A stretch of 64,000 bases of DNA, from contig CAURGM010000009.1 in assembly GCA_963524395.1 (NCBI GenBank), forward strand, positions 20,847 through 84,846, given 5' to 3'. The notes under the pieces are model-generated. The model searched no databases and was not told where the DNA came from. It was given only the letters and a program-made list of their open reading frames with translations. Origin of the DNA: Campylobacter_B sp963524395. Its GTDB lineage: Bacteria; Campylobacterota; Campylobacteria; Campylobacterales; Campylobacteraceae. The position numbers were made by a program, and so were the translations under genes. Every line of letters begins with the position of its first letter. The stretch's first letter is position 1. Positions 42,668-51,524 of the stretch are shown here, one piece after another.

Positions 42668-43054
42668 TTACTCTAAGCCACAATCGCTGCGCGTGTAGGT
42701 CAGATCGGCGATTTTTTCGCCGCTTTGCAGAAATTGTCGCACGCCTATGCGTTTTAGACCGCCCGCTTTCATCGTCGCGCAAACGTCCTTTTGCCTATCG
42801 GCACGCAAAACTTTCTCAAAATTTTGCTTTATTTTAGGATCTACTTTATCCCAAATTACGTTTTTTAGGGTCATGGAAACTATAAATTTATCGCCTTCGC
42901 ACGTAGCCGCGCCCAACTTTATATCTTCAGTCTCTGGGTGACTGCGCCCATTTACAGCGTCTGCCAAAGCCTTGCAACGCTCGGCGTCTATATCGCTTGC
43001 AAGCGCCGCAGTGCAGATAAATACGCCGAACAGGGCGAGTATAAATTTTTTCAT
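42668..43054 (-). CDS. Exported hypothetical protein, 128 aa
   Basis: A signal peptide (KKFILALFGVFICTAALAS) is followed by a mature domain of about 109 residues with four Cys (ERCKALAD; AATCEGDK; KDVCATMK; RSDCGLE), which could form two disulfides. There are no membrane helices beyond the leader. GGAGG precedes the ATG, and TATGAT lies at a suitable distance upstream for a promoter. It is close to the CDF gene but probably independently transcribed. The family is not recognised. Confidence 0.65.
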   Translation of the reverse strand: MKKFILALFGVFICTAALASDIDAERCKALADAVNGRSHPETEDIKLGAATCEGDKFIVSMTLKNVIWDKVDPKIKQNFEKVLRADRQKDVCATMKAGGLKRIGVRQFLQSGEKIADLTYTRSDCGLE

Positions 43055-43411
43055 TTTAACCTCCTAATTTTATTTGAAATCTATCATATTAAAATTTTAA
43101 ATTCAATCTATTTTTAAAATTTAAGAACCCTCTGCGCGGCAAAAATCCGCGAGCCGCCAAAATTCCTTGCGTTAAATTAGTAGCATAAATTCCGCAAATC
43201 ACCGCTAGGAATTTTTAAATCGCGGCAAAAATTCTTTAAATTCCGCGTGAAATTCTATGAGTAGAAATTTTGCGACGGATCGCATGCGCTCGCTCAAAGC
43301 GACGTGAGGCGAGGTCATCCAAATCTTTTTTAACTCGCCGTTTAAGTTATAAATTTAACGCAGCTTAAAAAAGCTCCAGCCAATCCGCGCCCGCCGTTTA
43401 AATTTATAAAT
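43055..43411. other. Non-coding gap downstream of dapD
   Basis: About 350 bases without a gene; several AAATTT words and a -10-like box for the minus-strand exported protein gene. Confidence 0.5.
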
Positions 43412-44605
43412 TTAATGCAGTTCCGCGTTGAGTTTGATCGCGCGCTTGCTAACGCTTGCCGTAATCTGCCCGCTTTGGCTATTTTGTCGGAAGTGCAGAC
43501 CGCTAAGCCCGGCAAGCTCAAGCCCTTTATAAATTTCACGATCGAACGCAAAGCCTGGATTTAGCGCTGCTAGCGCCTCGCGATCCTTTTGTGCGATAAA
43601 AACCTTCGTGCCCTCAAGTACTGCAATACCGGCATCCACGATGCAGCGGTCGCCTAGCGGAATGCCCGTGACGGAGTTTGCGCCCAGCAAGCAGTGCTTC
43701 CCGATGCTCACAGCATTGCCGTTGGTGCCGCTTAGCACGCCCAAAATCGACGCGCCGCCGCCTATATCGCTGCCCTCGCCCACGACGACCGAGCTGCTGA
43801 CGCGCCCCTCGATCATAACGCTGCCGATCGTGCCTGCGTTGAAATTCACATACGCAGCGCCCGGCATCACGGTCGTACCTGCGGCGATATGCGCACCCAA
43901 ACGCACCTTCGCATCGTCTAAAATCCGAACGTTTTGCGGCGGTACGACGTGGCTTAGGTAGCGCGGAAATTTATCGACGCTGATGATACGCGGATAGCGG
44001 CCTTGCATTTTTAAAGAGATTTCGTTTTCACGCAGCCACCAAAGCTCGATCGGGCGGGCGTTTTCATCCCATGCGACGTTCGGAAGCATGCTAAATGCGC
44101 CGTCTAGATTGAGCGTGCGCGGCTCGCAGAGATTTAGCGAAAGCGCGTAAAGCTTGAGATAGACGCTCTCGACACTTTTTGGCGCGGCATCCTCAAAGAT
44201 GAAGCTAGCGCAAAAGCTCGCGTGCTCGTCCGATTTCATCGCCTCTTTAACCGCAAGCAGCACCTGCAGATTTTTGTGCGCGCCCTCTTTGGCGTCTGGC
44301 TGTAGAAATTTTAAAACCTCGATCGCCTTTTTTAGGGCTTTGTGCGTTAGCGGAAGGACGCACTCGCTACCGCTAAAATCCACGACCTCGCCGCATTCGG
44401 TTAGAGCATGGATTAGCACTGCTGCGCTTGTTAGCCCATCTTTAAAATTTACGTGCGCGTAATTCACGCTTAGGCTTTTATGCCCCTCCGCACGCCCCTT
44501 AAATACTCGCCCGACCGCCCACATCATCGGATCGCGATAGCCCTTTTCGGCGCGAACTTTATCTACAAAAGCCTGAAGCTCACTTAGGCTTTTAATCTCT
44601 TTCAT
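43412..44605 (-). CDS. dapD: Tetrahydrodipicolinate N-succinyltransferase
   Basis: The 397-residue protein is of the long epsilonproteobacterial DapD type. The C-terminal half is a left-handed beta-helix with hexapeptide rhythm (VRLGAHIAAGTTVMPGAAYV; EGRVSSSVVVGEGSDIGGGA; GKHCLLGANSVTGIPLGDRC). The N-terminal part carries KSLSVNYAHVNFKDGLTSAA. It succinylates tetrahydrodipicolinate on the way to meso-diaminopimelate and lysine. In C. jejuni dapD lies close to mrp, as it does here, with only envelope genes in between. Confidence 0.94.
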   Translation of the reverse strand: MKEIKSLSELQAFVDKVRAEKGYRDPMMWAVGRVFKGRAEGHKSLSVNYAHVNFKDGLTSAAVLIHALTECGEVVDFSGSECVLPLTHKALKKAIEVLKFLQPDAKEGAHKNLQVLLAVKEAMKSDEHASFCASFIFEDAAPKSVESVYLKLYALSLNLCEPRTLNLDGAFSMLPNVAWDENARPIELWWLRENEISLKMQGRYPRIISVDKFPRYLSHVVPPQNVRILDDAKVRLGAHIAAGTTVMPGAAYVNFNAGTIGSVMIEGRVSSSVVVGEGSDIGGGASILGVLSGTNGNAVSIGKHCLLGANSVTGIPLGDRCIVDAGIAVLEGTKVFIAQKDREALAALNPGFAFDREIYKGLELAGLSGLHFRQNSQSGQITASVSKRAIKLNAELH

Positions 44606-44757
44606 ATTTAATCCTTAATCGCAAAATTGCGCGGGAGTATAGCTAAATTTAATTTAAAAGGGGATTTGAAAAGGCACATGAATGGAATTTAAAAGCGAAA
44701 ACACGCGCTTTTAAATTCTTGATTATTTTGTTTTAGATTGTTTGGCTTATTGTAGTT

Positions 44758-45779
44758 TTATTTCAGAACACTTGCTTTACTATCTCTTTTAACTTTGGTA
44801 ATAATGCTAACATCTTCGCTAGGAACTTTCTTTTTTATAGTTTTAATGCAAGAATCGCCGACATCGCCGCAATTGCTAACCGTGCGGTCAAATTCCACAT
44901 AGGCATATTTGCCATCGTCAAAAATCAGTTCGCCGTTAATGGATTCATTTTTATCTTTAAGATAAATTTCAACATGATCGGAAGCTAAGTTGATAGACTT
45001 TAAAATTTTTTTGTAAATATCATTAAGCAATTCGGGGTATAGAGCTACGATTAGTGGAAATAATATATAAGAGGTACCAATAAATATCGCGCTAAACGTT
45101 GTAAACCATCTTTTGATATCTAAAGCTGTATATGAAATGGCAATTATTAAAATTTCGAAGAAAAGAAAAAAAGAAACAAATAACACGACCTTAAAACCAA
45201 ATTTTTCAATAAAGCAAATAAACAAGACTATATATACTATTAGAACAAATAAAGCAAGCTTTGCTATTTTGCATTTTTGATAAAAGCAAATAATTAATAC
45301 AATAATAGACAATATAAAAAATGCAATCAAGTTAAATTTCACAAAAATGGTATTATTATATAACTCATGACAATATTTCAAAAATGCAAAAACCATAATA
45401 AATGCGTTTGCAATAATGCAAATATGATTCCAAATTTTAGACGATTTATATGTACGTAAATATATACCAACAACATAAAGTCCGTGAATAACTATTAACA
45501 ATATACCCCCAGTGATATACCCAGTGATATACCCACAAGTAAGAAAATCCACATAAAATTTATACTAAAAATTTCATAACTAAAAAAGCCATTATCTCTC
45601 ATATATGTCATAGCAAATGTAAAGCTTATAATACTATAGAATGCGGATGCTATTAAGGAAGTCAATTTTACAATCGGCGAAATTTTCTCATAAAATTCTT
45701 TTAGCTCGTCAATAATATTTTTAGAGTTTTCAGGCATATTTCTAGGATTTTCAGATATATCTTTCGTATTATCAGCCAT
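44758..45779 (-). pseudogene. Multi-helix membrane protein, split by a -1 frameshift
   Basis: The first frame starts at 45779 (MADNTKDISE, after GGGAGAAAG) and runs to 45495 with two membrane helices. It stops just after two 12-base repeats (GGGTATATCACT twice) and GGGGG. A second frame, open from 45552 to 44758, continues with about six helices and a soluble C-terminal domain (HVEIYLKDKNESINGELIFD). Adding one G to the G-run joins them into about 340 residues. Whether this is mutation, phase variation, programmed shifting or a sequencing error cannot be decided here. The gene is AT-rich and its family is not recognised. Confidence 0.6.
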
Positions 45780-45861
45780 ATCTTTCTCCCATAAAATACA
45801 AATCAATCAAAAAATTATATAAAATTTTACTCATTTTTTCCTCCAAATTTTAAATTTCATC

Positions 45862-46887
45862 TTACCTAAACACATCATCCATCGGTGTGCTTTCGCATTT
45901 CTTGCGGTCCGCTTCTACCGAGAGTAGGCGAGCTTTGCTTTCGTCTAAAATTTTTGGTGTAATAACAAGCCCCGGCAAATCTAAGGAATTTACGGCGTGC
46001 TTGCCGGCAAATGCCCCCAAGCCTCTGCCAAATATCCCGTTTACACGCCCGTTCATATCATAAATCTCGCTGCCGTCGCAGTGAAAGACATTGCCCGAGA
46101 TGCACTCGCATTTAAGCCCATCAGCAGCCTCTGTGTATCTGTAGTCCTCGACGTAAAGCGCACCGCTTACACCACGGACGCTACTTATGGGGTTGTAAAT
46201 TAACACGGCTAGAATTTCGTTATTTTGCGGATTTGAGATCTCCCACTCCACAGCGCGATATGAGCTAAGCAGCAGCACGATGGGCTTAGCGGATTTGGCT
46301 AAATTTAGCTTGACGCGATTATTCATCTGCGCGCTTTCGTAGATCGCGCCGAGCCACAGATCGTAGTCCTTATCCGCAGGGATCTTGGCTACGGCGTCCT
46401 TTTGACGATAAAAGGGCTCTACATCTTTAAAATCCACGAAAAGCTCGCTGGAATGCGCGTCATTTAAAAACCACGCTTCGATCTTGTGCTTGCCCTTGCT
46501 AAATTTATACGTAAGCGGGCGCTTTTGATTGCTCGACGTTCCGCCTAGCACGTCCGTGCCGTCCACGGCGATTACCAGCGTGGACCAGCCGTAATCTCCT
46601 AGCACCATCTTTTCGACATCTGCGTCGAAATTAAACTCACCGACCCAATACGCCATAAGATTTGGAGATGGGATTTCGTGGAAGGAATTTCCTTCGTAAT
46701 TGACGCTGATGCGATCGACGTTTTCAGAGAAAACCACCTTCTTGGGCTCATCTTTATTCAGATAAAACGCCAAAAACTTATCCTGCGGGATCTGCGCATC
46801 CGCAGTAATCTCTTTCGCCCATTTTTGCATATTGCTCTCTTGCGCGAACGCCGCAAATGCAAGCACCAAAATAATCAAAAACCTCAT
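45862..46887 (-). CDS. Exported hypothetical protein, 341 aa
   Basis: A signal peptide (RFLIILVLAFAAFAQES) precedes a soluble mature part of about 325 residues. It has beta-rich segments (VDRISVNYEGNSFHEIPSP; STLVIAVDGTDVLGG; YKFSKGKHKIEAWFL) and four Cys in the last 110 residues (KCECISGNVFHCDG; KKCEST). The first half resembles a carbohydrate-binding or lectin-like beta sandwich in rhythm, but I cannot name a family. It lies alone on the minus strand between the frameshifted membrane gene and a hairpin at 46916. Confidence 0.65.
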   Translation of the reverse strand: MRFLIILVLAFAAFAQESNMQKWAKEITADAQIPQDKFLAFYLNKDEPKKVVFSENVDRISVNYEGNSFHEIPSPNLMAYWVGEFNFDADVEKMVLGDYGWSTLVIAVDGTDVLGGTSSNQKRPLTYKFSKGKHKIEAWFLNDAHSSELFVDFKDVEPFYRQKDAVAKIPADKDYDLWLGAIYESAQMNNRVKLNLAKSAKPIVLLLSSYRAVEWEISNPQNNEILAVLIYNPISSVRGVSGALYVEDYRYTEAADGLKCECISGNVFHCDGSEIYDMNGRVNGIFGRGLGAFAGKHAVNSLDLPGLVITPKILDESKARLLSVEADRKKCESTPMDDVFR

Positions 46888-46915
46888 TACCGACCTTTCT
46901 TATTTCGTATAAAAG

Positions 46916-46956
46916 TAAAATCCCTAAACCTAAAAGCCCTAGGCTTAGGGATTTTA
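46916..46956. other. Strong inverted repeat upstream of the exported protein gene
   Basis: TAAAATCCCTAA (46916-46927) pairs perfectly with TTAGGGATTTTA (46945-46956), with a smaller CCT/AGG pair inside the loop. It is symmetrical with an A-run on one side and T-run on the other, so it could terminate transcripts in either direction. Confidence 0.5.
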
Positions 46957-47584
46957 CCGCCTTGGCTCCACAGCCTATACGAATTAAATTTCAGCTGTTT
47001 AAATTTCAACTGCTTAAATTTCAGCTGCGCGAGAAATTTCCTTGTCCCATCTTAAAATTTTAAAACAAAGTTTTAGCGATAAAATTTCACATTTTAAAAT
47101 TCCGCGGCAAAGCTTTATGCTTAAAATTTTACATCTAAAACTCCAAAGCGGAATTCTACGGCAAATTTTACCTCGTTGAATTGCGCGTTTTAAATTTAAT
47201 TTTCGCCGTTAAATTCTGCGCTTAGAATTTTATACAAAACCTCATGCAACGGAGCTTGGATAAAATTCTAGTTCGAAATTTAATGCTACGAAACTCTGCA
47301 CAAAATTTTATATACAAAAATTTTATGGCAAAATTTTAACGCAGAATTTCGAGCTTCAAAATTCAGCATGAAATTCCGCACCACAAAACCCGCGTTAAAT
47401 TTTACCCACTAAATTTACTAGCAAAATTCTATGACGGATTTGTATACCGAAATTTTGCGAGCATTATAAAATTTGCAGCAAAATTAGGCGTAAAATTCCA
47501 AATTACACAATTCCGCGTTGAATTTCAATCTGCAAAATTCACGAGAAATTCCACGCGAAATTTGACGCCGCGTCCGTCAAAATC
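46957..47584. repeat. Gap saturated with AAATTT-type words
   Basis: About 630 bases without a gene. AAAATTTT, AAATTT, GAATTTT or AAATTC occurs roughly every 20-35 bases, separated by GC-richer pieces such as GCGGCAAAG. The words look like decayed tandem units. The last part precedes mrp's end. Confidence 0.65.
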
Positions 47585-48679
47585 CTAATTTGAGCAGGCG
47601 CTCTTTCCGTCCATCACCGGCTGGATCGCGGAATTGTCCGCCAGCTCCTCGCGATCGATCTTCTCGATCTTTTCCCACAGCTTGCGCGCGGCATCTTCGT
47701 AGCGCTTCGCGCTCAAAGAATCCGGCGCGTAGAAGCTTACCGGCTTGCCGCTGTCGCCGCCCTCGCGGATAGCGATCTCGATCGGGATCTCGCCGATTAC
47801 TTCGGTGTTGTATCGCTGCGCCAGCTTTTGCGCGCCGCCGCGACCGAAGATATCGTACTCCTTGCCGTTATCGGGGCAGATGAAGCCGCTCATATTCTCG
47901 ATAAGGCCCGCGATCGGGATGTGGAGCTTTTCGAACATATCAAGCCCGCGCGCGCTATCGTCCAGCGCGACCGTCTGCGGCGTCGTGACGCACACGCCCG
48001 CCGTCACCGGCACGCTCTGAGCGAGCGTAAGCTGCGCATCGCCCGTACCCGGAGGCATGTCCAAAAACAGTACGTCCAGATCGCTCCACGCCACGTCTTT
48101 TAGCAGCTGCTCGATCGCCTTCATTATCATCGAGCCGCGCCAGATGAGGCTCGCGCCCTCCTCCATCAGCACGCCCATGCTCATCATCTCCACGCCGTGG
48201 CTTAAGATCGGCTTTAGCTTCTGCCCCACGACGCTTGCTTGCGTCTTATCCTCTCCTAGCATTCGCGGCAGATTCGGTCCGTAGATATCGGCATCCAAAA
48301 TCCCCACCCTCTTGCCGAGCTTTGCCGTGCTGATGGCTAAATTTAGTGTCGTCGTGCTCTTGCCTACGCCGCCCTTGCCGCTGCTGATCATCACGAAATG
48401 CTTGATCTGCGGCGCGATATTTTTGCCGCTGCGAGAGTTGCTCTTTTCCTCGGCAATCTTGGGCTGTTTGATTAGAATTTCGGCATCCGCCCCTAGCGCC
48501 TTTTGCGCCGCCGATCTGAGCTCCGCGGCGATCTCAGGCTTGGTGCTGGGGATTTCGATCCCTACGAAAATTCTATCGCCGATCTCGACCTCTTTTACAA
48601 ATCCAAAATCCACGATGCTTTTAGAAAAGCCCGGATAGATCACGCTTTTAAGCAAATTTAAGACTTCGTCTTTACTCAT
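47585..48679 (-). CDS. mrp: Mrp/ApbC-type iron-sulfur carrier ATPase
   Basis: The 364-residue protein has an N-terminal DUF59-like domain (about 1-90), then a deviant Walker A SSGKGGVGKSTTTLNLA near 98, GILDADIYGPNLPRMLG, and DVLFLDMPPGTGDAQLTLAQ. It carries Fe-S clusters to apoproteins. At the place of the usual bridging CxxC it has FICPDNGKEYDIFG, i.e. one Cys and an Asn. Other Cys residues lie at the very end (SACSN). It overlaps thiC by four bases, giving a thiC-mrp operon; ThiC itself needs a 4Fe-4S cluster. Confidence 0.92.
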   Translation of the reverse strand: MSKDEVLNLLKSVIYPGFSKSIVDFGFVKEVEIGDRIFVGIEIPSTKPEIAAELRSAAQKALGADAEILIKQPKIAEEKSNSRSGKNIAPQIKHFVMISSGKGGVGKSTTTLNLAISTAKLGKRVGILDADIYGPNLPRMLGEDKTQASVVGQKLKPILSHGVEMMSMGVLMEEGASLIWRGSMIMKAIEQLLKDVAWSDLDVLFLDMPPGTGDAQLTLAQSVPVTAGVCVTTPQTVALDDSARGLDMFEKLHIPIAGLIENMSGFICPDNGKEYDIFGRGGAQKLAQRYNTEVIGEIPIEIAIREGGDSGKPVSFYAPDSLSAKRYEDAARKLWEKIEKIDREELADNSAIQPVMDGKSACSN

Positions 48680-49983
48680 TCTTTCTCCTTATTTTCGGTT
48701 AAATTTCTACTGATTTTATATGCGCAAAATTTCGGCCCGCACATCGAGCAAAACTCCGCGCCCTTGTAAATTTCATCGCCCAGGCTCTCGTCGTGCAACT
48801 CGCGCGCATGATCTGGATCGAAGCTAAGCTCAAACTGCTTGTTCCAATTAAAACCATACCTCGCATCGCTCATCTCGTGATCGCGCTCTATCGCGCCCGC
48901 TTTGCCTAGCGCGACGTCCGCGGCGTGAGCGGCGATTTTGTGCGCGATGATGCCCTCTCTGACGTCTTTTGTATTGGGAAGCCCCAGATGCTCCTTCGGC
49001 GTTACGTAGCAGAGCATGCTGGCGCCGCAATACGCAGCCATCGTCCCGCCGATAGCCGAGCTGATATGATCATAGCCCGCGCCGATGTCGGTCGGAAGCG
49101 GCCCCAGTACGTAAAACGGCGCATCGCGGCAGAGTTTGCGCTCTAGCTGCATATTAAGCTCGATCTCGTTAAACGGGATATGCCCCGGCCCCTCGATCAT
49201 CACCTGCACGTTTTTTTCATTCGCGCGCAGGGCTAGCTCGCCTAAAATTTCAAGCTCGCTAAGCTGCGCCCTATCGGTCGCGTCGTATAAGCAACCCGGG
49301 CGCAAGCCGTCGCCCAGAGATAGCGATACATCGTAGGCGGCGCAGATATCGCAAATTTCATCAAACGCTTCGTAGAAGGGATTTTGCTTATGAAATTTCA
49401 TCATCCACGACGCTATCAGCGAGCCTCCTCTGCTTACGATACCCATCTTGCGACGGGACAGCAGCGGCATAAACTCTAGCTTAAAGCCCGCATGGATCGT
49501 GAAATAATCCACCCCCTGCCGCGCCTGCTTCTCGATCGTACTAAGAATAGCGCTCGTTTTTAAATTTTTAATATCGCCCAGCTCATACATCATCTGATAG
49601 ATCGGCACCGTGCCTATGGGTACGGGCGAGCGCTCGATTATCGCGGCGCGGATCTCATCCAAATCGCCGCCCGTGCTTAGATCCATCACCGTATCGGCGC
49701 CGTACTTTAAGCAGACCTCAAGCTTTTCCAGCTCGCCCTCGATATCGCTCGTCGTGCCCGAGGAGCCGATGTTTGCGTTGATCTTACACCGCAGCGCGCG
49801 CCCGATGCCGATGGGTTTTAAGCTTTTGTGATTAACGTTTGCGGGGATGATCGCTCTTCCTTGCGCGACCAGATCGCACAAGGTCCGCACGTCCATGCGC
49901 TCGCTTTGCGCGACCTCTCTCATCTGCGGCGTCAGCTCGCCCTTTTTTGCAAAATAGATCTGCGTTACGCAGCTTTCGGTCAT
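48676..49983 (-). CDS. thiC: Phosphomethylpyrimidine synthase
   Basis: The 435-residue enzyme has NINKSLKPIGIG-type N-terminal motif (here NVNHKSLKPIGIGRALRCKI), GADTVMDLSTGGD, VSRGGSLIASWMM, EGPGHIPFNEIELNMQL and the C-terminal cluster motif CSMCGPKFC (CX2CX4C). It converts aminoimidazole ribotide to HMP phosphate using SAM. It is of the shorter ThiC type. I find no TPP riboswitch in the 218-base gap upstream, which leaves regulation open. The mrp gene overlaps its stop. Confidence 0.96.
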   Translation of the reverse strand: MTESCVTQIYFAKKGELTPQMREVAQSERMDVRTLCDLVAQGRAIIPANVNHKSLKPIGIGRALRCKINANIGSSGTTSDIEGELEKLEVCLKYGADTVMDLSTGGDLDEIRAAIIERSPVPIGTVPIYQMMYELGDIKNLKTSAILSTIEKQARQGVDYFTIHAGFKLEFMPLLSRRKMGIVSRGGSLIASWMMKFHKQNPFYEAFDEICDICAAYDVSLSLGDGLRPGCLYDATDRAQLSELEILGELALRANEKNVQVMIEGPGHIPFNEIELNMQLERKLCRDAPFYVLGPLPTDIGAGYDHISSAIGGTMAAYCGASMLCYVTPKEHLGLPNTKDVREGIIAHKIAAHAADVALGKAGAIERDHEMSDARYGFNWNKQFELSFDPDHARELHDESLGDEIYKGAEFCSMCGPKFCAYKISRNLTENKEKE

Positions 49984-50168
49984 TTTCGCCTCGCTTACTT
50001 AAAAATGCGCGTATAATATAACAAATTTCATTAATCCTTACTTTTCTTTTGCCGTTTATTTTCGTAACGTAGGTTAAAATTTTACCGCCGTGCCGCGTAA
50101 ATTTACGCCTAAGTTTAAGATATTTCAGCGCGCAAGCCGCGATTAATTTTGCTTTCATTTTTAATACG

Positions 50169-50174
50169 TATAAT
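50169..50174 (+). promoter_or_regulatory. -10 box for ispDF
   Basis: TATAAT lies 27 bases before the TTG start of ispDF, with AAGGATAC as the ribosome site. On the other strand near 50010-50022, TATATTAT could serve thiC, so the gap 49984-50201 holds divergent promoters. Confidence 0.5.
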
Positions 50175-50201
50175 TTCGTAACAAAATTCCAAGGATACAA
50201 T

Positions 50202-51524
50202 TTGAAAAATATATCGCTGATTTTGCTCGCCGCGGGCGATTCGAACAGGTTTGAGCTCCCCGTCAAAAAGCAGTGGCTGCGCGTGGGCGAGCTGCCGCTT
50301 TGGCAATACGTCGCGCAAAATATCGCGCGGGCGCACCCATTTAAAAAAATCATAATCGCCGTAAAAGAGGAGGACGTACGCTATTGCGAGCGCCTCTATG
50401 CGTGCAGCTTGGCTTCGGCGCGCGGCAAAAGCGTGGAGTGCGGCACGAGCGAGTATAAATTTCAAAGCGAGCGGGGCGGGATCGAATGCGGCGCAGATGA
50501 TCTAAACGACGCAAGCAAGCCGCGGGGCGCGGAAAATTTTAAAGCTCAAGTCGAATGCGACGCAGATGAACGCGGCTCTGCAAATTTAAAATTTCACTTC
50601 GCCCCGGGCGGCGCAAACCGTCAAAGCTCGCTAAAAAACGCGCTGCAGCTCGTAGATAGCGAGCTCGTGCTCGTAAACGACGTGGCACGCGCGCAAATTT
50701 CGCCCGAGCTGATCTCCTCGCTGATACGAAATTTAGGCAGCGCGGACTGTATCAGCCCCTATCTTGGCGTAAACGACACGACCTATCTCGGCGAGCGCAT
50801 TGTGGAGCGAGAGGAGCTGCGCCTCATCCAAACGCCGCAGCTTTCGCGCACGGCGCTACTTAAAAAGGCGCTTGAAGGAAGCGAAATTTTTACCGACGAC
50901 AGCGCGGCGATCGGCAGCGCGGGCGGACGGTTGGAATTTATAAAAGGCGAAGCGGGCGCGCTTAAGATCACGCGCGTAAGCGATCTGGCGGCGCTAAATT
51001 TAAAACCATGCTCGCGCGATATCTTTTGCGGTATGGGTTACGACGTGCATGCGCTTGAAAAAGGCGCGGGCATCGTGCTCGGCGGCGTGCAGATCCCATG
51101 CGAGTTCGCGCTGATCGCGTACAGCGACGGCGACGTAGCGATCCATGCCCTAATCGACGCTATCTGCGGCGCGGCGATGCTGGGCGATATCGGCGAGCTC
51201 TTCCCCGATAGCGACGCCAATCTTAAAGGCGCGGACAGCAAGGAGCTGTTACGAAATGTAATGCGGCGCGTCAGAGGCTACGGCTACGAGCTCGTAAATG
51301 CCGATATTACGATCATCGCGCAGCGCCCGAAGATCGGAGCCTACAAAGCACAGATGCAAGAGGTTTTAAGCGAAATTTTAAACTGCGCGCGCGTCAATGT
51401 CAAAGCGACCACGACCGAAGGGCTGGGATTTACGGGCAGAAGCGAGGGCATCGCCGCTCAGGCTGCGGTAAGCTTGAAATTTTACGACTGGCAAAAGCAC
51501 GCAGCAAAGGCGCAGGACGTATGA
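50202..51524 (+). CDS. ispDF: Bifunctional IspD/IspF with in-frame insertion
   Basis: Residues 1 to about 215 are IspD (LILLAAGDSNRFELPVKKQW; LVNDVARAQIS), and from about 275 on IspF (GMGYDVHALEKGAGIVLGGV; YSDGDVAIHALIDAICGA; TTTEGLGFTGRSEGIAA). The fusion makes CDP-methylerythritol and then the cyclic diphosphate for isoprenoids, as in other Campylobacter. Inside IspD, about residues 66-137 are extra. They include three related units beginning VECGTSEYKF, IECGADDLND and VECDADERGS. The DNA of the insertion contains AAAATTTTAAA and AAATTTAAAATTTCAC. The start is TTG. The next gene overlaps the stop. Confidence 0.94.
   Translation: MKNISLILLAAGDSNRFELPVKKQWLRVGELPLWQYVAQNIARAHPFKKIIIAVKEEDVRYCERLYACSLASARGKSVECGTSEYKFQSERGGIECGADDLNDASKPRGAENFKAQVECDADERGSANLKFHFAPGGANRQSSLKNALQLVDSELVLVNDVARAQISPELISSLIRNLGSADCISPYLGVNDTTYLGERIVEREELRLIQTPQLSRTALLKKALEGSEIFTDDSAAIGSAGGRLEFIKGEAGALKITRVSDLAALNLKPCSRDIFCGMGYDVHALEKGAGIVLGGVQIPCEFALIAYSDGDVAIHALIDAICGAAMLGDIGELFPDSDANLKGADSKELLRNVMRRVRGYGYELVNADITIIAQRPKIGAYKAQMQEVLSEILNCARVNVKATTTEGLGFTGRSEGIAAQAAVSLKFYDWQKHAAKAQDV

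Noticed and set aside
49984..50201. TPP riboswitch before thiC
   Set aside because: No recognisable conserved core was found in either orientation.
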